A stretch of 64,000 nt of DNA, from assembly GCA_921293015.1 (NCBI GenBank), contig OV121091.1, positions 33,216,839 to 33,280,838 of the forward strand, written 5' to 3'. The position numbers were made by a program, and so were the translations under genes. Below the pieces are notes generated by a model. That model had not been told where the DNA came from, searched no databases, and was given only the letters and a program-made list of their open reading frames with translations. Each line of letters starts with the position of its first letter. The stretch's first letter is position 1. Positions 1-14,800 of the stretch are shown here, piece after piece. The DNA comes from Phorcus lineatus. Taxonomy: Eukaryota; Mollusca; Gastropoda; Trochida; Trochidae.

Positions 1-3000
1 AAATTGTATTTATCTCTCAAATGTCAATGTTATCCAGTACGAAAGGATAAAGCAACACTTGTATAAATCAGCAGAAGTCAACAGCACATACCTACTGAAT
101 GACAATAGGTATTATTTTCACTTGATACGAATGGTAACACAATGAATAATTCTGGACATGGTTCTGCAATTATTATTACTATACTCTGTTATGCTTCTTT
201 AACCAAAGCCTAGATCATAAAGTCAATAAGGATTTACCATTATTCCTAGGAACCTGTAAAGAGCTTAACTTCTACCATGGTTCACATAGTGCTACAATGT
301 TTAGTCATTGGTGAAAGGAAAATTGCTTTATGTGGAATGTTAATGACATCTTTCTATTTTTAAACTTTAAACATAATTTGCTCTGTTTACTTTTTTCTTC
401 AAGAGAAAGGTAATTCTGTGAGGTATTACCTAGCAATACATTAAAGTAGATAAGCTTCACTTATAGATGCCCTTCAAAGATTTTAGTACTACATTATTTC
501 TATGCAACATGTTTGGTCAACAGAAATGGAAAAGCATAGTAGTATATCATTTCAAAATGTATATTTCATGGCTTTTTAAGCTTTATAGTTCTTCTATTTA
601 GAAAATATTTTTGAATGGACGAAAAAACTAATCTAAAATCACTTTATGAAGATACTTTCGTATCTTAATTAATGTTTATTTTTTACTCAAATTCTCTTTG
701 TAGTTCATTATTCTAATACACCTACTTATTCAATTGGACCAAATAGCATAAATTATCTTATGTAAAAATAAATGGAATGAAAGGAACAGAAATTTTCTCT
801 ACCTTAAAATAATGCTGAGAAAAATAAGAATTAAGCATCTGAAAGAATTGTTCATACAATTTTAGTTTTTCTTAAAATATGAAAGTTATGATGAATATAG
901 ATAAAAAAAAACATTTACATAAATATAAGCAAATATTGTTTATCTTAAATATGGGTTGCAGATGTTACAAAAACGCTGGATCAAATGCATCGAAGTCAAG
1001 GGTGATTATGTCGAAAAATAAGTCATAAAAATTTGAATGTTTCTTTGATTTTGATGGTCAGGCTGGAAATCTTTGGAACACCCCTCGTATGTATTTCTAT
1101 ACATAAGGATACGTTACTAAGATATTATTGTACAGTAATGAATCCTTGAACAGCTCAACTGACAGCAATATCCTTAACTCTCTACATCAGTTTACAAGTA
1201 AAAGTAACCATTTGCTTTGAAATATTAATAATGTATAATTTCGTAAAGTTTCCAAAGCACATCTAGACTTTAAAATGCAGCTGATCATAAGCCATTCTCA
1301 ACAACCCTATGACAATTTCAAATATACATTTGCATTTGATTACAAAAATGGTGTCTTCGTAAATTTTTGTTTGTTTGTCCAGCTTCCTTCTTGTATGTAA
1401 GGAGTGGTGTTTAATGAAGCCTTAAGGCTTGTTCACCAATCCTTATTTCAATTAATTAAATAGAAATTTGTTTTAACCATATAAAAGTACAATACCTTTC
1501 AAGACAAAATACATGTACTCCAAACGTTCAGCAGCTTCTTGAACAACGATGTCTATCAAATCACATGCCCCAGAAAATTTCAAACACTTTATGAACGGTC
1601 AAGCCAAACATTGCACATCGGACATCCTCTTATAGACCAAGATCTCATTATTTATAACCTTCTTTTCAAAATCTCAGACAACAAATCTTCCGTTGGGGAG
1701 TCAACGCCATTGTTTACTGTCTCTAAGATTGGACGGAAGCCTCTCTCCTGGAGTTTTCTCATTGTTTCTACAGAGAGAATGTTTGTCTAAGCTCTGCTAG
1801 CCAACAAAGTCAAACTGTTGTGAGGCCGTGTTAAGAAGAAGGAAATGATAAAATATGTCAAATATGTAGTCCATGCCACAATTTACATATAACGATATGA
1901 AACATAAACAACAGAATGTGCAGTCTCTTTAAAAAAACTGCTTTTAGATTTGCTTCTTTTATGTAAAATCAAGGTTTTTGTCGTCAGATATTTCATTAAG
2001 ATACACTTCTACATTAGACACTTTTTCAGCTTTCACTCAATCACAACTTATGAATAACGTCTCATTAGTTACTTCTCTTTTCTCGACCTTGTGGATTACC
2101 TCATTAGAAACTTTCAATATTGACTTCCACTACTCCACTATGTCCACTACTTCATTGACACATACTTATGCAAACAACTCAAGATAGGAATCTATTGGTT
2201 AAGACAGCAAACATTGGTCAAGCAATCTTTCTGGTCAAGATCCCTCAATAGAGGAAGTGGTCAAGTGGTCACTACAGGTCACTTGATCAATGGTCTGAGA
2301 AAAAGACTGTCCACTTTTGAAGAGACACTTACATTAGTTGACTTTATTTGAGAACAGAAAGGAAAGTCTTTAATGCATATAAAAGCAAGAGACGAAGCAT
2401 GATTCAGAGAAGAAAAGTGGTCACTTTAGGTCACTTGAACAATGACTTGAGAAAAAGCCTGTCAAATTTTAAATGGATTACATTAACTGATTTTATGTTA
2501 GAACAGAGAAAATATTTAGAATGGAGGTGTTGAGTGATTACTACAGGAAATTGTGAGAATTTCTGTGGAGTAACAGATCAGTCCTGTTCAGTAATACTTT
2601 AACAATATGGTTTTGATGTATTACTTCTAGAAATAATAGCCACATTGGACAAAAGGATTTGAGGACGAAGAAGATGGATACATACACTAAAAAAAGCTTA
2701 GCAGAGCTCAAAAAAATTGAAATTATAAATGATATCTTTCTTCATTGATGATCTGATGTAACATCAATCATACAAATTACGAAAATACGACAATGTATAT
2801 TATGTTGTTATCATATAAAGTAGTGTCAATAGGTCACTTACATTATCATAAGTGAGCAGAAAATTGGACAGAGGATGACCAATAATGATTCTATTCCACT
2901 ATATTTTCAGTTGAAATTCGCTCAGGACAAAGAACTGCCAATGCATTGTAGTTGCTAAAGTTCAAGTCATATCAGAGCGGTATCGTCCCAAAAGACAGAA

Positions 3001-6000
3001 TTCCCAAAAGAAAAAGCTTAAAACAACACTTATCATGTTTCAGAGCTGAGATCATGCAAACCTGTTGTCTCCTGGATTCATGAGTCAAAGAGGTAATAAC
3101 AAGGCTCTCACAGGGAAAGTGGAGCACCAAGGCAAAGCAAAAAATAATTACTTACAATATGATAAGACCTTAAATACTATAGGCTAGAACTGTATAACTT
3201 CTACAAATAAGTTTAAAATTACCAGTGACATAGTTTTCATATGCATACATATACAGATTTTGCTTCACAACAATTGTCTATGTTTTGATTAATTGTATGT
3301 TAAATGGAACAACAGAATGTATCAATACTATTAAGGATTGAAAATAACATCACTTGTTTGAATAACAACACAAACCCCTACTATTGTCAAAATATCAAAA
3401 GCTGAAATGTTTGTTCATGTTTAAAAAAGTAATATCATATATGAAATGTGAAAAAACATTAAAAAGATTAATTTTTCATAGTCAAGCTTTTGTCTCTTGA
3501 TGAAATTCATTATGCACTACATGTATATTAGATAAAGTGATAGCATAATAAACCTTTATTTCAGGATGTTTTTTGTTTCTGTCTGGGAGAAGAATGCTGC
3601 AAAACCTGACCTTTTCGCCCGTAAAGTGAGAAAACATTGCGAGACAGTTGTAAACCATCTACAAACATACGTGACCCTCGGAATCCTCCTCAAAGTTCGC
3701 TTTGCAAATACATTCTAACTCAATCTTTTAAAACCAGAAAAGACTCAAACAAAGAGATTGACACTTAGTGAACATGAAACTCAAAAAGAAAATGTACACA
3801 AAAAACTTGTTATTCTGGAACATTGGAATATAGCATTCACAAACAGAAGCTCTTACAAAGGTTTTATCTTAAAATTTTATATATTTGACAAACGAAATAA
3901 AATCTTATGACAAATCTAGTTAATTTAAAATCTATAAAACGCTCCCGAAACATTCATTGGCACTTTTAAAAACAAAATTTTTACAACTCAGAGAGCTGCA
4001 TATGCTGTCAGCTTATGTATTTAAATATCAAAGGGAATTAAATTTAGGGTTTTATATTTCAGTCAGTTAATTATCAAATTATATAGACAAATTATTTTGT
4101 TATAAAACAGAAACCAATAACTACATCAATAATATATACTATATGTGCACATATGAAATAAGTAAACACTGATGTATTAGAAATGAACAGTTTACTTATA
4201 CATCTGAATATATAGACTGTGAACATACAAGGGTTAGATACAGAGTAAATGGTGTTAACTTAATAGTTTCACATGAGGGGTATTAGAGTATGTTGGAAAT
4301 AATTTTTTAAACATAGGATTTAATATTGTCAAATTATTATAGCAGACAGAAACAACATCTAATATTAGTGATGTAAATGTTGGTTTATAGACATACATCA
4401 CACTACTTAATACTTACGACTTGCATCTGTATACAACAGAGAAAAAACAAAATGAATTCAATTTGTCAAATTCAACTTTAGAAGAACACTTCTAAAACAC
4501 ATAAAAATATACATTTTATCATTCCTTCATATGAAATAAAGTAATATTATTTATATGAAACATCAATCAGTCCATTCTGAGCACTATATTGATTTTTCAT
4601 AATTATGGAAATTCATGAGAAGATCTAAATCATCAAAAAATTAATTTTAAATCAACATTGCAACCATCATTATCAATTCTCCTATATATATCCAAAACAT
4701 AAAAATCAGATACAAATAGTGAATATATAGAAAATGGCGAATCAACATAATGGTAAAGTTTTCATATTCATGTTGTATATTGTATATCCATATCCATGTC
4801 AATTGTTATCTGAATTGTCAATTTCAAGTACATGGTTATGATAAACCTATCGCTTATGATATGCATACTTGTCAATCATTCTCTGATATTTTATTTCAAC
4901 ATTTGCAACCGTTTACTGGTGAACATTTTCTTTCAACCTCTATTGTAACATATGGTGTTTATCTTGAAAATTATTCACCATCAAAGAAAAACTACACTTT
5001 ATCAAATGCAATATTACCAACAATATGCCATATGTTACTTTAAAGGAATCATATAAAGCACCATATGAAAAATACTTAAACATTTCTTTTCTCAATATTC
5101 AAATATTATGCAGTCAATACAAATTGAATTGTAAAAATCATTATTTCTGAGAATTATTAATAATTTTTATATATAACATGGAACAAACATTTGTTCATCT
5201 GAACTCTTTTAATAATTGATATATACCTGCTATGTACAGGTAATGTCAAAGGGACTATAATATAAAATCAGGGATAATTCTTTACCAATACTAAGACTTA
5301 TTTTCATAAAACATGATCTATCATAAGTAATTCTTGCATGAGCAATGGCAATTAAGTTATACTGGTTGAAAAGTATAGATTCACAAATTTCAAAATTAAG
5401 AAAAAAACATTTTCCCTCAACCACATAAGAATCCTATTGTAAGTAACATATGTCCTAAGCATAAGCTAGAATTCCTTCCTAAGCAGCATTGATCGGTGGA
5501 TTATTGAAAGGGGATACCATGAGGAGTAGGTCAAGCTGAACAGCTGGCTGTATATATCACCAGTTACCTACATCATAGGCCTGAGATCAGGGCGTCAATA
5601 TCGCTATTGACATACATGCTTTCTTTCAGAAATCGCTAGGTCACCATGAACCATGTTCTATTTCCTTCCATTTACTCTTGATTGTCCAGTGAGAAAACAA
5701 CTACAAAACTATCAACTAATTTAAATTTAGAGAATTCTAGAAACATCCTATCCTTTCAAATTCATAAATCTAAGAGTAATAAAAGTTTGGTTCCTTAAAA
5801 AAAACAAATTAATATTAATTTTCAAATATTGTAGATACACTCTGGTGCAATTCCAGAAATGTACAGTTTCTATGATTAGGATATCTTCTTCTCTGTAAAA
5901 AAAAGACTGAACATAAAAATCTGAGTTAAAAATACAACAATCTTACCGCCATTTTGACTTGAAAACATTTCTTTGTGAAGAAATTGTGAAATATCAGATC

Positions 6001-9000
6001 TACTGCATAAGATTTCAGAAATCTTACTGTCCCCTAAATAAGAAGAAGACGTAACTAACACAGAAAGTGTTAACCCATCTCTGGTTCAATGACTGATAGA
6101 TTAATGGCCATGAAATTGTACTAACAGAGGGATTTGACGATCAAGTTTCTTATCTATATTTCATCAGCGACTACACAATACAGTCCTACTGGAGTGGATC
6201 TAATCAAGGTAGAGCTTATATCACTGCCAGTCTCCTGAACGACATGTTTCTAACATTACACAATTTGTCATGGGTCACCAGCAGTTCACGAAGTGTCTTG
6301 AATTAAGACACTAAAATGCTCTTGTTATCGCTTTTTCTTAGAGATAAACCTTATTTCTCTACACCAAACGCATTTCAAAATAATTATTAAAATATCCTTT
6401 CAAGTTTTACCCATCATTACATGTCTTGCTGACGAAAAACTTACAAACTTTACTATGCTCTTAGAAAAACTTATTTCAGCTATAACCTATATTTTCCCCT
6501 CAAAATTAATGCTTTTAAATCGAACTAAAAAATGTAAATGTAAAGTGAATACATATGTTGCAGCTGTCAAAGCTTGATTTCAGGAACACTAATTTCAAAT
6601 ATATATCTACTCTAAAAATTCAAAGATACATCATACAATGAAACTTTCTTATGAATCCTTTATGACCAGCTAGACTGTGGAAAACCAAATGTCATGTATA
6701 CTGAGTCAACGGAACAGCACAACTACTGAAATGTATAACAGCTAGTACCCAAGCAGAGATCTCCAGGTAAACACTACTACAAATGGGACAAACGCTTGTC
6801 AAATGTAAATATGGACATTACCTTTCATCATTACATGGCCAATATTTGTCAGGTGAAACTTGCATAATGAGATAATTGTTCAGACTCAAGGACATGCCAC
6901 CTGAGAGGAACCATCAGCACTTGCATCTATCCCTCAAATCTTACTGCAATTACTTCACAAGAAGACAGGGCTAATAGAAGATTGCATAATCTGCCTATAT
7001 CACTAAGAGAAGCCCTCTAATACTATCACCCTGCATAACTACCCCCTACAGTGACTTGATAAGCTCGAAAATTGCTCTACGTAGACGTTACATGTCTTCT
7101 GTGTAGAGATACATAGGTAAAACCCTAATGTTATCTTTACGAGCTTTCTTCAATTTTGTTTTGAGTGAAATGCAATGTGTGAAAAATGCTTCTTTTTTTA
7201 AATTACAAGAATAACATTTTTGGAAAAGGATATCCTTAAAGACATTTATTTTCAAAGCAATTTGAATAAGAAATGTTTGCTTACTCAAGGAAGCTTTTAC
7301 CATTGGGGGATATAAGAAATAACAAAAATGTCTGGAATGCATTTGACATATAGTAAGAACAAAGCTTTAAGCAAAAAAATGACAAATGTTCAAACACTTC
7401 AACAAAGAGTAAACTAAATAAATCAAACATCACATAAATGTTTCGCCCACACATTTTTTAAATCAGGAAAGCAAGGTCAATCTAACCATATTGGCAAGAA
7501 CTGTTTTTTAAAACTTCTTTTCCAAATTTATTTGAAAAATTAACTCCTACTATCTATTCATTATATTGAAAATGGAGGCCCAATATTTAGTTTCCAATTT
7601 TAATATCAATAAGAAATATGATTTGTATATCAATCAACATACTGAAATCTGTTCGCTTAACATTTTAAGGAACACATTATACAAATTTTGCATTATAAAA
7701 ATTCGCAAGAAATAAGTCAATTTTATTTTATTAAACTACCACCATGTCAGAAATAAAATTTCAAATTTCATCATGAATCCTAAATAATATTTTACAAACT
7801 CATTTTAAAGTAAATCTGTATAATATTGAATTCAAAACTTGTTTTTTCACAAGACTCTCAACTCATTTTGCACTGAAGGCCACCATTAAAAAACGCAATG
7901 ATCTTCCCTGTCAGAAGAAGGTCATGCAAGTCTCCAGACAGACAGACCGACCTGCCTGACTTTCACTAAATCATTTATTATCCCTGCATGTGTACTGCGA
8001 TCTGCACTAAGCTTGGCTTACAGCTATCCCATAGGAGAGCCAGACTTTCTTATCGTCACCCAAATACTCTCATGCCTTCTATTTCATTGCTTAGATGATT
8101 TCAAGGAGAAATTTGTTATTTATAAACATTTAGATAAGAGAAACTACACAAAAGCTGGTTTTGGTGGTCATGTCACAGTTTGTTGCCAATATTGTTCATG
8201 ATTGTCAAGCTTTTTAGACATTATTCATATTCTCATAACAAGCAAACATATTTGAAATGTTTCTCAATTTTTTTATACAAAAAATACAAAATCATTAAAT
8301 CTAGTTTGCTTTTAATGAGATTCATTACTGATACCCCTTAACAACCCCATCAACCAAACGGCAAGTCATGATTAAGGTATGTAACACAGAAATGTTCACT
8401 CTCATCATAATACCATACAGTCGTCATAAATGTCTCTTCTCATCTACATGACAAGCGTAACATCACATGGCAAAACAGGAATCCAAGGAGACCTTACTTG
8501 ATATCCATCACGTTTTTATGACATACCATCCTTTCAATTAACATATTTCATACCCTGTTATCATGTGAAGATATAGGGCAGGATGGTCTACTGGTCCACT
8601 AAAGGAATCAAATCGAGGGCAAGGGGTCCCAACAAACCTCTGCTCAATGCTAACTCCTGCTAGTGTTACTGGAGAAGGATGACTGGCATTTTCATCCACT
8701 TGCTTAAATCATCCTTAGAGGAAAACATGAATTCTATCTGGCTATGGTTACAAGGATAGGGTTATGAGGTAGAAATGTTCAAGTTTAAGGATTTGGGTGA
8801 GAGATAATGTTTGGGCAAGAATTAGATAGTTACTTGAAAGGGTAAAAGGAGGGTTAAAATCATGGTCCATGAAGGTCATAACAAATGCTAATTACATCAT
8901 CTTAAGAGTTCCATATACAAAATGTGTGTATTATTTTAACATAATCCTATCTACATTTATCAATGTCATAATCTTAAATACTTAATTCATGAAACATAAT

Positions 9001-9398
9001 ACGTAAATTTATTTGAAAATTCAAAAGTTTCAAAGTATTTTACCTTTTTAAAGGATATATTCTCATTTTGCTCTTCTCACCCAAACAATCTGGCAAGTCA
9101 TAAAGTTATAACTTTCTTAACCTACTGTAGTATCTAACCTCCATTTTTCAAAGTCAAAATTAAAAAACTTCAGCCAATATTCATTCCAGAAAGTTTTTAA
9201 GAAAGATAAACAAAAACTAAAACCAGCCACATGTCTAGATATAAGCTACCCATCAACTTTGTTAAAATATTCACGTATTTTGACCCACTAGTCCACTTAC
9301 GTACTGGGTAGAACTTATCTCCCGCTGAAGAAGAGCGTCTCATGAAGTGTCCATTGTTGGCTTCAGAAGGAGATGAGGGGCTTGCGTGTCATGGAATG
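1..9398. other. AT-rich DNA, no supported gene
   Basis: Apart from the tandem duplication at 2265-2530 and the protein-like minus-strand patch at 1496-1767, nothing was recognised. Open frames of 60-97 codons here are the lengths expected by chance. If the Slac2-like gene extends this far left, this is intron or 3' gene sequence. Confidence 0.5.
2265..2530. repeat. ~152-bp degenerate tandem duplication
   Basis: GTGGTCACTnnAGGTCACTTG begins units at 2265 and 2417. The rest (AGAAAAAGnCTGTC, ACATTAnnTGA, AGAACAGAnA) aligns at about 75%. No gene recognised. Confidence 0.7.
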
Positions 9399-11851
9399 TT
9401 AACTCTTACGTTGCTGAATATTATTTTGACCAGTTTTGCCCCCGTGGCTGAATTTTCCAGCACTCGCCTCGCTACCGTTATAGCGCAATTAGCCCCTGTG
9501 GCCGAATTTTCCAGCACCGCCAGATGCGACTGTTTTAACAACATATGGCGTGTTTACATGGCGAAATACGGACATTATCGTCGTTTTATACAAAGCTAGT
9601 CGGCGAATCCCGTGTTACAAATGGATGATACTTACTTGACACTTTGAATGAAATTTCTATCACCCCTGGAACGGTTTCTACAACTGAAGTAAACTTGTTT
9701 TCAATTCGGGCGCCGTAACTCAATAAATTCCAAGAGCACATGCGCGAAATCAAAACGAAACTAAAGATGAATAGTTCCTCTTCACATCGATATAAAAATT
9801 ATTTTTATAATATGTTTAGAACGAATTTTACAAAATTTTAAAAATTGTCTTCATTTCAAACATTATAAAATCATTTAATCACTGAGTGCACACATGCAAA
9901 TTATATACGGAATTGAAGCTAATTTTTTGCTCTATATTTCACGATAAATTTTATTACGATACGCCATCCTAAACGAAAGATATAAATTACGAAAACAGGG
10001 TAGTGATAAATCCCAATAACGCTCTGACCCCCACAGTAATATTACTAAGCTAATAGCCCCGGGCAAACGCACGCGCTCAGCGCGTGCAGGCGGGGTATCC
10101 CCGTTGAAACATACACTCACACACAATATAAATTGTCTTTATTTCCAACTTTATAAATCATGTTATTCGCTTTGTATACATGCAAATTATATATGGAATT
10201 GAAGGCAATTTATTCTTCTTTACGAAGAAATAAATCATAACAATCGTTTGCACTGTAATTAGAAGTTATTACCAACGAATTGTGGGTATAGCTAGTAATA
10301 AAGTCTTTGATAATCGCCTTACCGCAACATATGTCGCATCGTTTCCACACGTTTTATTTTGATGCAAATATGGGCAAATTACACATGAAAATGAAGGTAT
10401 TTCTTTCTGCTTTACGATGATATGAAAATAATAAATATGTACCACTTGGTTTGGAATATATAAAGTTTGCAAAGATGGTACCCTCGGGTATTTTAGAACA
10501 GATTTTGATAATTGCGACATCATTAACCGCTCCTTTATTGTCTAATTGTAATTTGCAAATTTTATATAGAATTGAAGACGATCCTTTCCTCTTTATTGTG
10601 ATATAAAAATGTCGATAATGCGCTCTGCCGTTAAATGGATAGGAAGTGTAAAAAGCAGTTGAAAATAAATCGCTTCTCGGTAAACAAAATATGAATAGAG
10701 AAATTGCCTGTTTGTGCGATGCGCGCCGGGTCCTTTCTGATTTTCTTGTACATACCAATTTTACATGGCAATAAAGATTATCCTTTTCTCTATATTTTGA
10801 TATATGAAATTGCAAAATTTACCGAGAAGTTTATGTGATATAAAGTGCGAGAAAATGGTAAAAACGTAAAGAATAAACAAAAGTCACAATTTTGCGGAAC
10901 TTGCTGTATCTTTATTCTATATGGTGTATATAATTTTTTTATATCAAATCGAAGACAATTATTCCTTCTTTATCACGATGTAATCAATTTCAAAATACGC
11001 CTAGCTGTTGAGAAGATATGAGCGAAAGAAAGGCACATGTCAAAATCGCCGTTCAGTTTACATGATTTGAATCGAGAAATTAGCTTTTTGTGCGGCGCTT
11101 GCTGTGTCTTTATTTATTATCGCGCATGTACACATTTTACATGGAAAGAAAGACAATCTTTCTCTCTGTCTTTTGATATAAAAATTGTCAAAATACGTTG
11201 AGCACATCATGTAAAAATTGGTGTGACAAAATGGTGTAAAACTAAAAATATGTAAAAATCACCTTTTTTGCGGCACATGCTGTATCTTCAATTCAGGTAG
11301 CGTAGTTACGTATTTTATATTGAATTGAAGACAATTTTCTGCTCTTTCAAATGATCCAACCGGTATTGAAATCCGCCCAAGGGTTCAGAGCATAGGGCGT
11401 GCGATATAAGGTTGTACGTTTGGTGTGAGTGCAGGCTTGTAAGCAAACGATAGCACGCGCGGGGCGGTAAGCTCGTGCGAGAGGGTAGAAAGTGCCCACA
11501 GGCTATTAGCACGTGCGGCGGGGAGTGGGGGAAAATTGAGTGATTTTAAAGCTTATTTTCGGTACGATAAACGTTATCAATCGTTGCATAATTTTCGGAA
11601 CATGTACGCGCATTATTTAGAACACCAACGAAACAAAATTCGGTAGCTTAGCGACACACGGACGGAAAGTACTAGCGTTGAACTGACACTACTGCCGTGC
11701 AACAATTGCCCGTCCTTCGCTACTGTGAACCTCGGCGTTAATGAGCTAGCGTGAGAAAAATAGAGTTTGGATGTCGCATCTCGCCCAGAGGACATGCGGT
11801 CAAAGCAAATTTCAACCCGGACAGGCCCGGGACCCGCATCTTAAGGGTTAA
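9399..11851. mobile_element. Non-autonomous piggyBac-like element, copy 1 (2453 bp including TTAA ends)
   Basis: This segment is nearly identical (a few percent divergence by eye) to 31259-33701, and similarity stops abruptly at both ends. Each copy is bounded by TTAA. Reading inward, one end is TTAACTCTTACG and the other TTAACCCTTAAG, so the inner termini are 8-bp inverted repeats with two mismatches. TTAA target duplication with CCCT-type termini is the signature of the piggyBac superfamily. No transposase is encoded: the longest open frame (153 codons, minus strand) matches no family I know. The element is richer in CpG than its flanks and holds a degenerate internal array of ~190-bp units. 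The terminal repeats are short, so the superfamily call is moderately sure; that it is a mobile repeat is very sure. Confidence 0.82.
9893..11370. repeat. Degenerate internal tandem array, about 8 units of 170-290 bp, inside copy 1
   Basis: A degenerate block recurs: CAAATTnTATATGGAATTGA, then AGACAATT, a T/C-rich run, then CGATATAAAAATnGTCAAAATACGC. Units start near 9893, 10179, 10374, 10553, 10751, 10925, 11125 and 11306, so spacing is mostly 170-200 bp. A weaker unit may precede them near 9765. Copy 2 has the same array. Confidence 0.7.
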
Positions 11852-14800
11852 GTGCGTAAAAAAAAGTATTTGCTATTGTTGAAACTTTTGGATTTTAAAG
11901 ATACATTATCAAAGATTTGAATTTCTTTTCTTAAGAATTTCAGCTTACGTTTGACTTCAATGTGGGAAAATGATCTAAATTAAGATAAATTCAATGCAAG
12001 ATACAAAGAGAACTTTGTATCTGATTGTAGTTTTGTAAGGAATTGTATGCTGATGGACAAAAGACTGATTTGAAACTTTTGGTATTAAAAACTTCAAAAT
12101 GAATTTTTAACTAAGTTTCAATTGATAAAACTGTGCCTAACGGTGAAAATTTCCATGAAGAGCATTCTGAAATGCTTTTTAAATGTTAAACTTAAAAGGC
12201 AACAGCTGAGATTCCATGAATAAGATCAAATGAAACAAACTTATCAACATATCCCAGTGTTTCCACTTTGAGAGTAAAGAAGTGATGACTATTTATACAT
12301 CATTTGCTTTGTATCGAGCATCAAATGAAGTCGACAAATACCTATTCATTTACATCAGCTATGCTAACAATTAGGAGAAACCAACAGGATTACCCGACAC
12401 ACAATCCCTGTTCAACAGGCTTTAAGAGTGACAAACCACTAAACCTGGTTAAAGCCTCTACAACACAGCAAGAGCCTCGTCAATACCAGCAGTGAAGGAC
12501 TTATCACTGCAGTAGAACTGGTTGAAGCTCTGGCTGTGCATTCTACAACTGACAGGCACTTCATATTTTTCTGACCTCTAGATATTATTCCGTTATTCTT
12601 ATGAATTTGAAATATGTGGTCAATTTCAGGCCTATGTTATTCAATTTTAAACACTCATGTCATCTTCAACATATCCATGGCAAAAATGGTATCCTCTAAA
12701 AATAGTGAAACAAAAAATCAACTTTAAGTTTTTCAACCTACATCTTGCAGTTGTTTTGTATTGTCTACAATGTTCATTGCAAGCATTTTTTCCACAACAA
12801 CTTCTTGACAGTAGGATCTCCATCAAAAACATGGCTAACCTTAGCTGCCAAATTGCTTTTTGATTTTCTTCATAGCACCTGAGTATCACCATGACACCCT
12901 GGCCTGTTGGACGTCACCACGTTGTTTATGATAGACAGCTATTTCACACTACTTCATTGCCAGTATGTGGAACATCATGACTTCTGAAAAAGGCCCGGTG
13001 TGATGGCTATCTAATATTCATGGAATCTCCCGCCTATATTAACCTATATCTCAAGTCAGCAGTACATAACATCACATACTCGACGAACATCTAACAACCA
13101 CATGACAACAGAGAGGATTTCATTGCAAATTATCTTAACTAAAGGTTTATGAATATTCCAGTTTAATAGCAAGAATTAAAAAAATTCTCCTAAGCAGAAA
13201 GAAATGTGTATTGGGTATGAACATAAACCCAAGAAATAGTTGTGTTGATATTTCTTTTTATTGAAATTATAACGTTTATTCTCTATTCACTTCTATAAAG
13301 TCAGTTACAGAAGAAAAAAGCTTACTAGATAGTTGTGTTGATATTTACTTTTGACCTAAATTAACATAATTAACAATTTTTCAAAAAGGATAATGTTATG
13401 AGTTAAAAATATCAGCATTAGAAACCTACAGGATACATGACAAACTAAATCAATTTTATATATATATATGCATATGATACATAGCTATTGATACCTACAA
13501 CTGAATAAAGCTAACTTGCCCAAACTCCCATCTGTTGCAAGCATACTTAACACAATGAATAACAATTTTCCCTTGTTATCGACATCAATTTGTCAATTTC
13601 AGTTCATGTTAATGTTTCTATCATATATTCCTATCCATCTGGTGTTATTTAGATATGTATAGCCAACGTATTTTGTCTCTTTCAAATGTGTGTAATATTA
13701 CAGCCAAGCTCTGTTATAAAAATAGCCGAATTTACAAAAAGGAAAATGTTGCTTTCAGATCCTTTGTTTTATATTTAATTCATGAATAAAATGATGGGTC
13801 ATGATTGTCAATTTTTTTTTTTCACATTTTTCTTAATTGTGTAATCAGACAATCCTTTGAACCAGCTAAAGAAAAAACAGTAAATTGGAAATCCATGTTT
13901 TGTAGTTCACATGTTCCCATATGATCTACCATCTTCAGCAGTCTGTGGCTCGTTGAAGACACAGGGCCTGCTAGTTTTCATGGTATCAACATAGAAATCT
14001 TTTTTTTTTCACAAGTATGTTATCTGATAGACAAGAATGACCACCCATGGTGCAAACTTTACTAACTGACCTTCGTAAAACGCACAGTGGTCACAGGAGA
14101 ATGCCTACCTCAATATATACTATAGCAAGCTAGACGTGTAGATGTATGTAAGTGGTTTGGACAAGGCTGATGATACACAAACAAGACATTGTTTGTGGTT
14201 TGTCAGTAACTGATTACGATGAAGGGTGTAATGTACAAGTGGATGGGTCATATTTCACCCAATGACATGCCCTGTGGAGGCTGGATATTCCTGGCTTTAG
14301 ATATTCTCATTGTACTGAAATCATTGTCCAAAGAGACAAATAATATGAAACTTCAACAACAATTCCCCATGCTGAGAGTTTCAGAGAGTTACTACATAAT
14401 TTCAAACTGCCTCTCCATATGTAAGAACTTTTAATGGAAACAATTAAAGGTCAACCACTGATCAAATATTTAAACAAATGTGCATTCACGCTGATTCTCA
14501 ACTCTTATGTTTGTGCGTGCTGATGAAAATTCTCATCTTTTTTAATGAAAATTCTCATCTTTTTTAAAAATTGAAAGCTGATCTTTCAAATCACTTCCTC
14601 ATCAAAATTCCCTTTTTTAACATCCATACTTATTTTAGCATCTCATAGCCTGAAGCAACATACATTCAAAGTCTATCTGTCAAAGTCGAAAAGATGTTTA
14701 TGATTTATGACATTTACTGTTATAAATCTCTAAGAATAAATTCCAAAGATGTTTTGAGAAAACACCTCCTTTGAAATGTATATGATAATTGACTTGATTT

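Noticed and set aside
3560..3720. Plus-strand 50-codon frame after TTTATTTCAG
   Set aside because: Looks mildly coding but is very short, isolated and without recognised similarity.
10354..10815. 153-codon frame as a transposase
   Set aside because: No DDE/D pattern or zinc finger is visible, and differences between the copies are nearly all amino-acid-changing.
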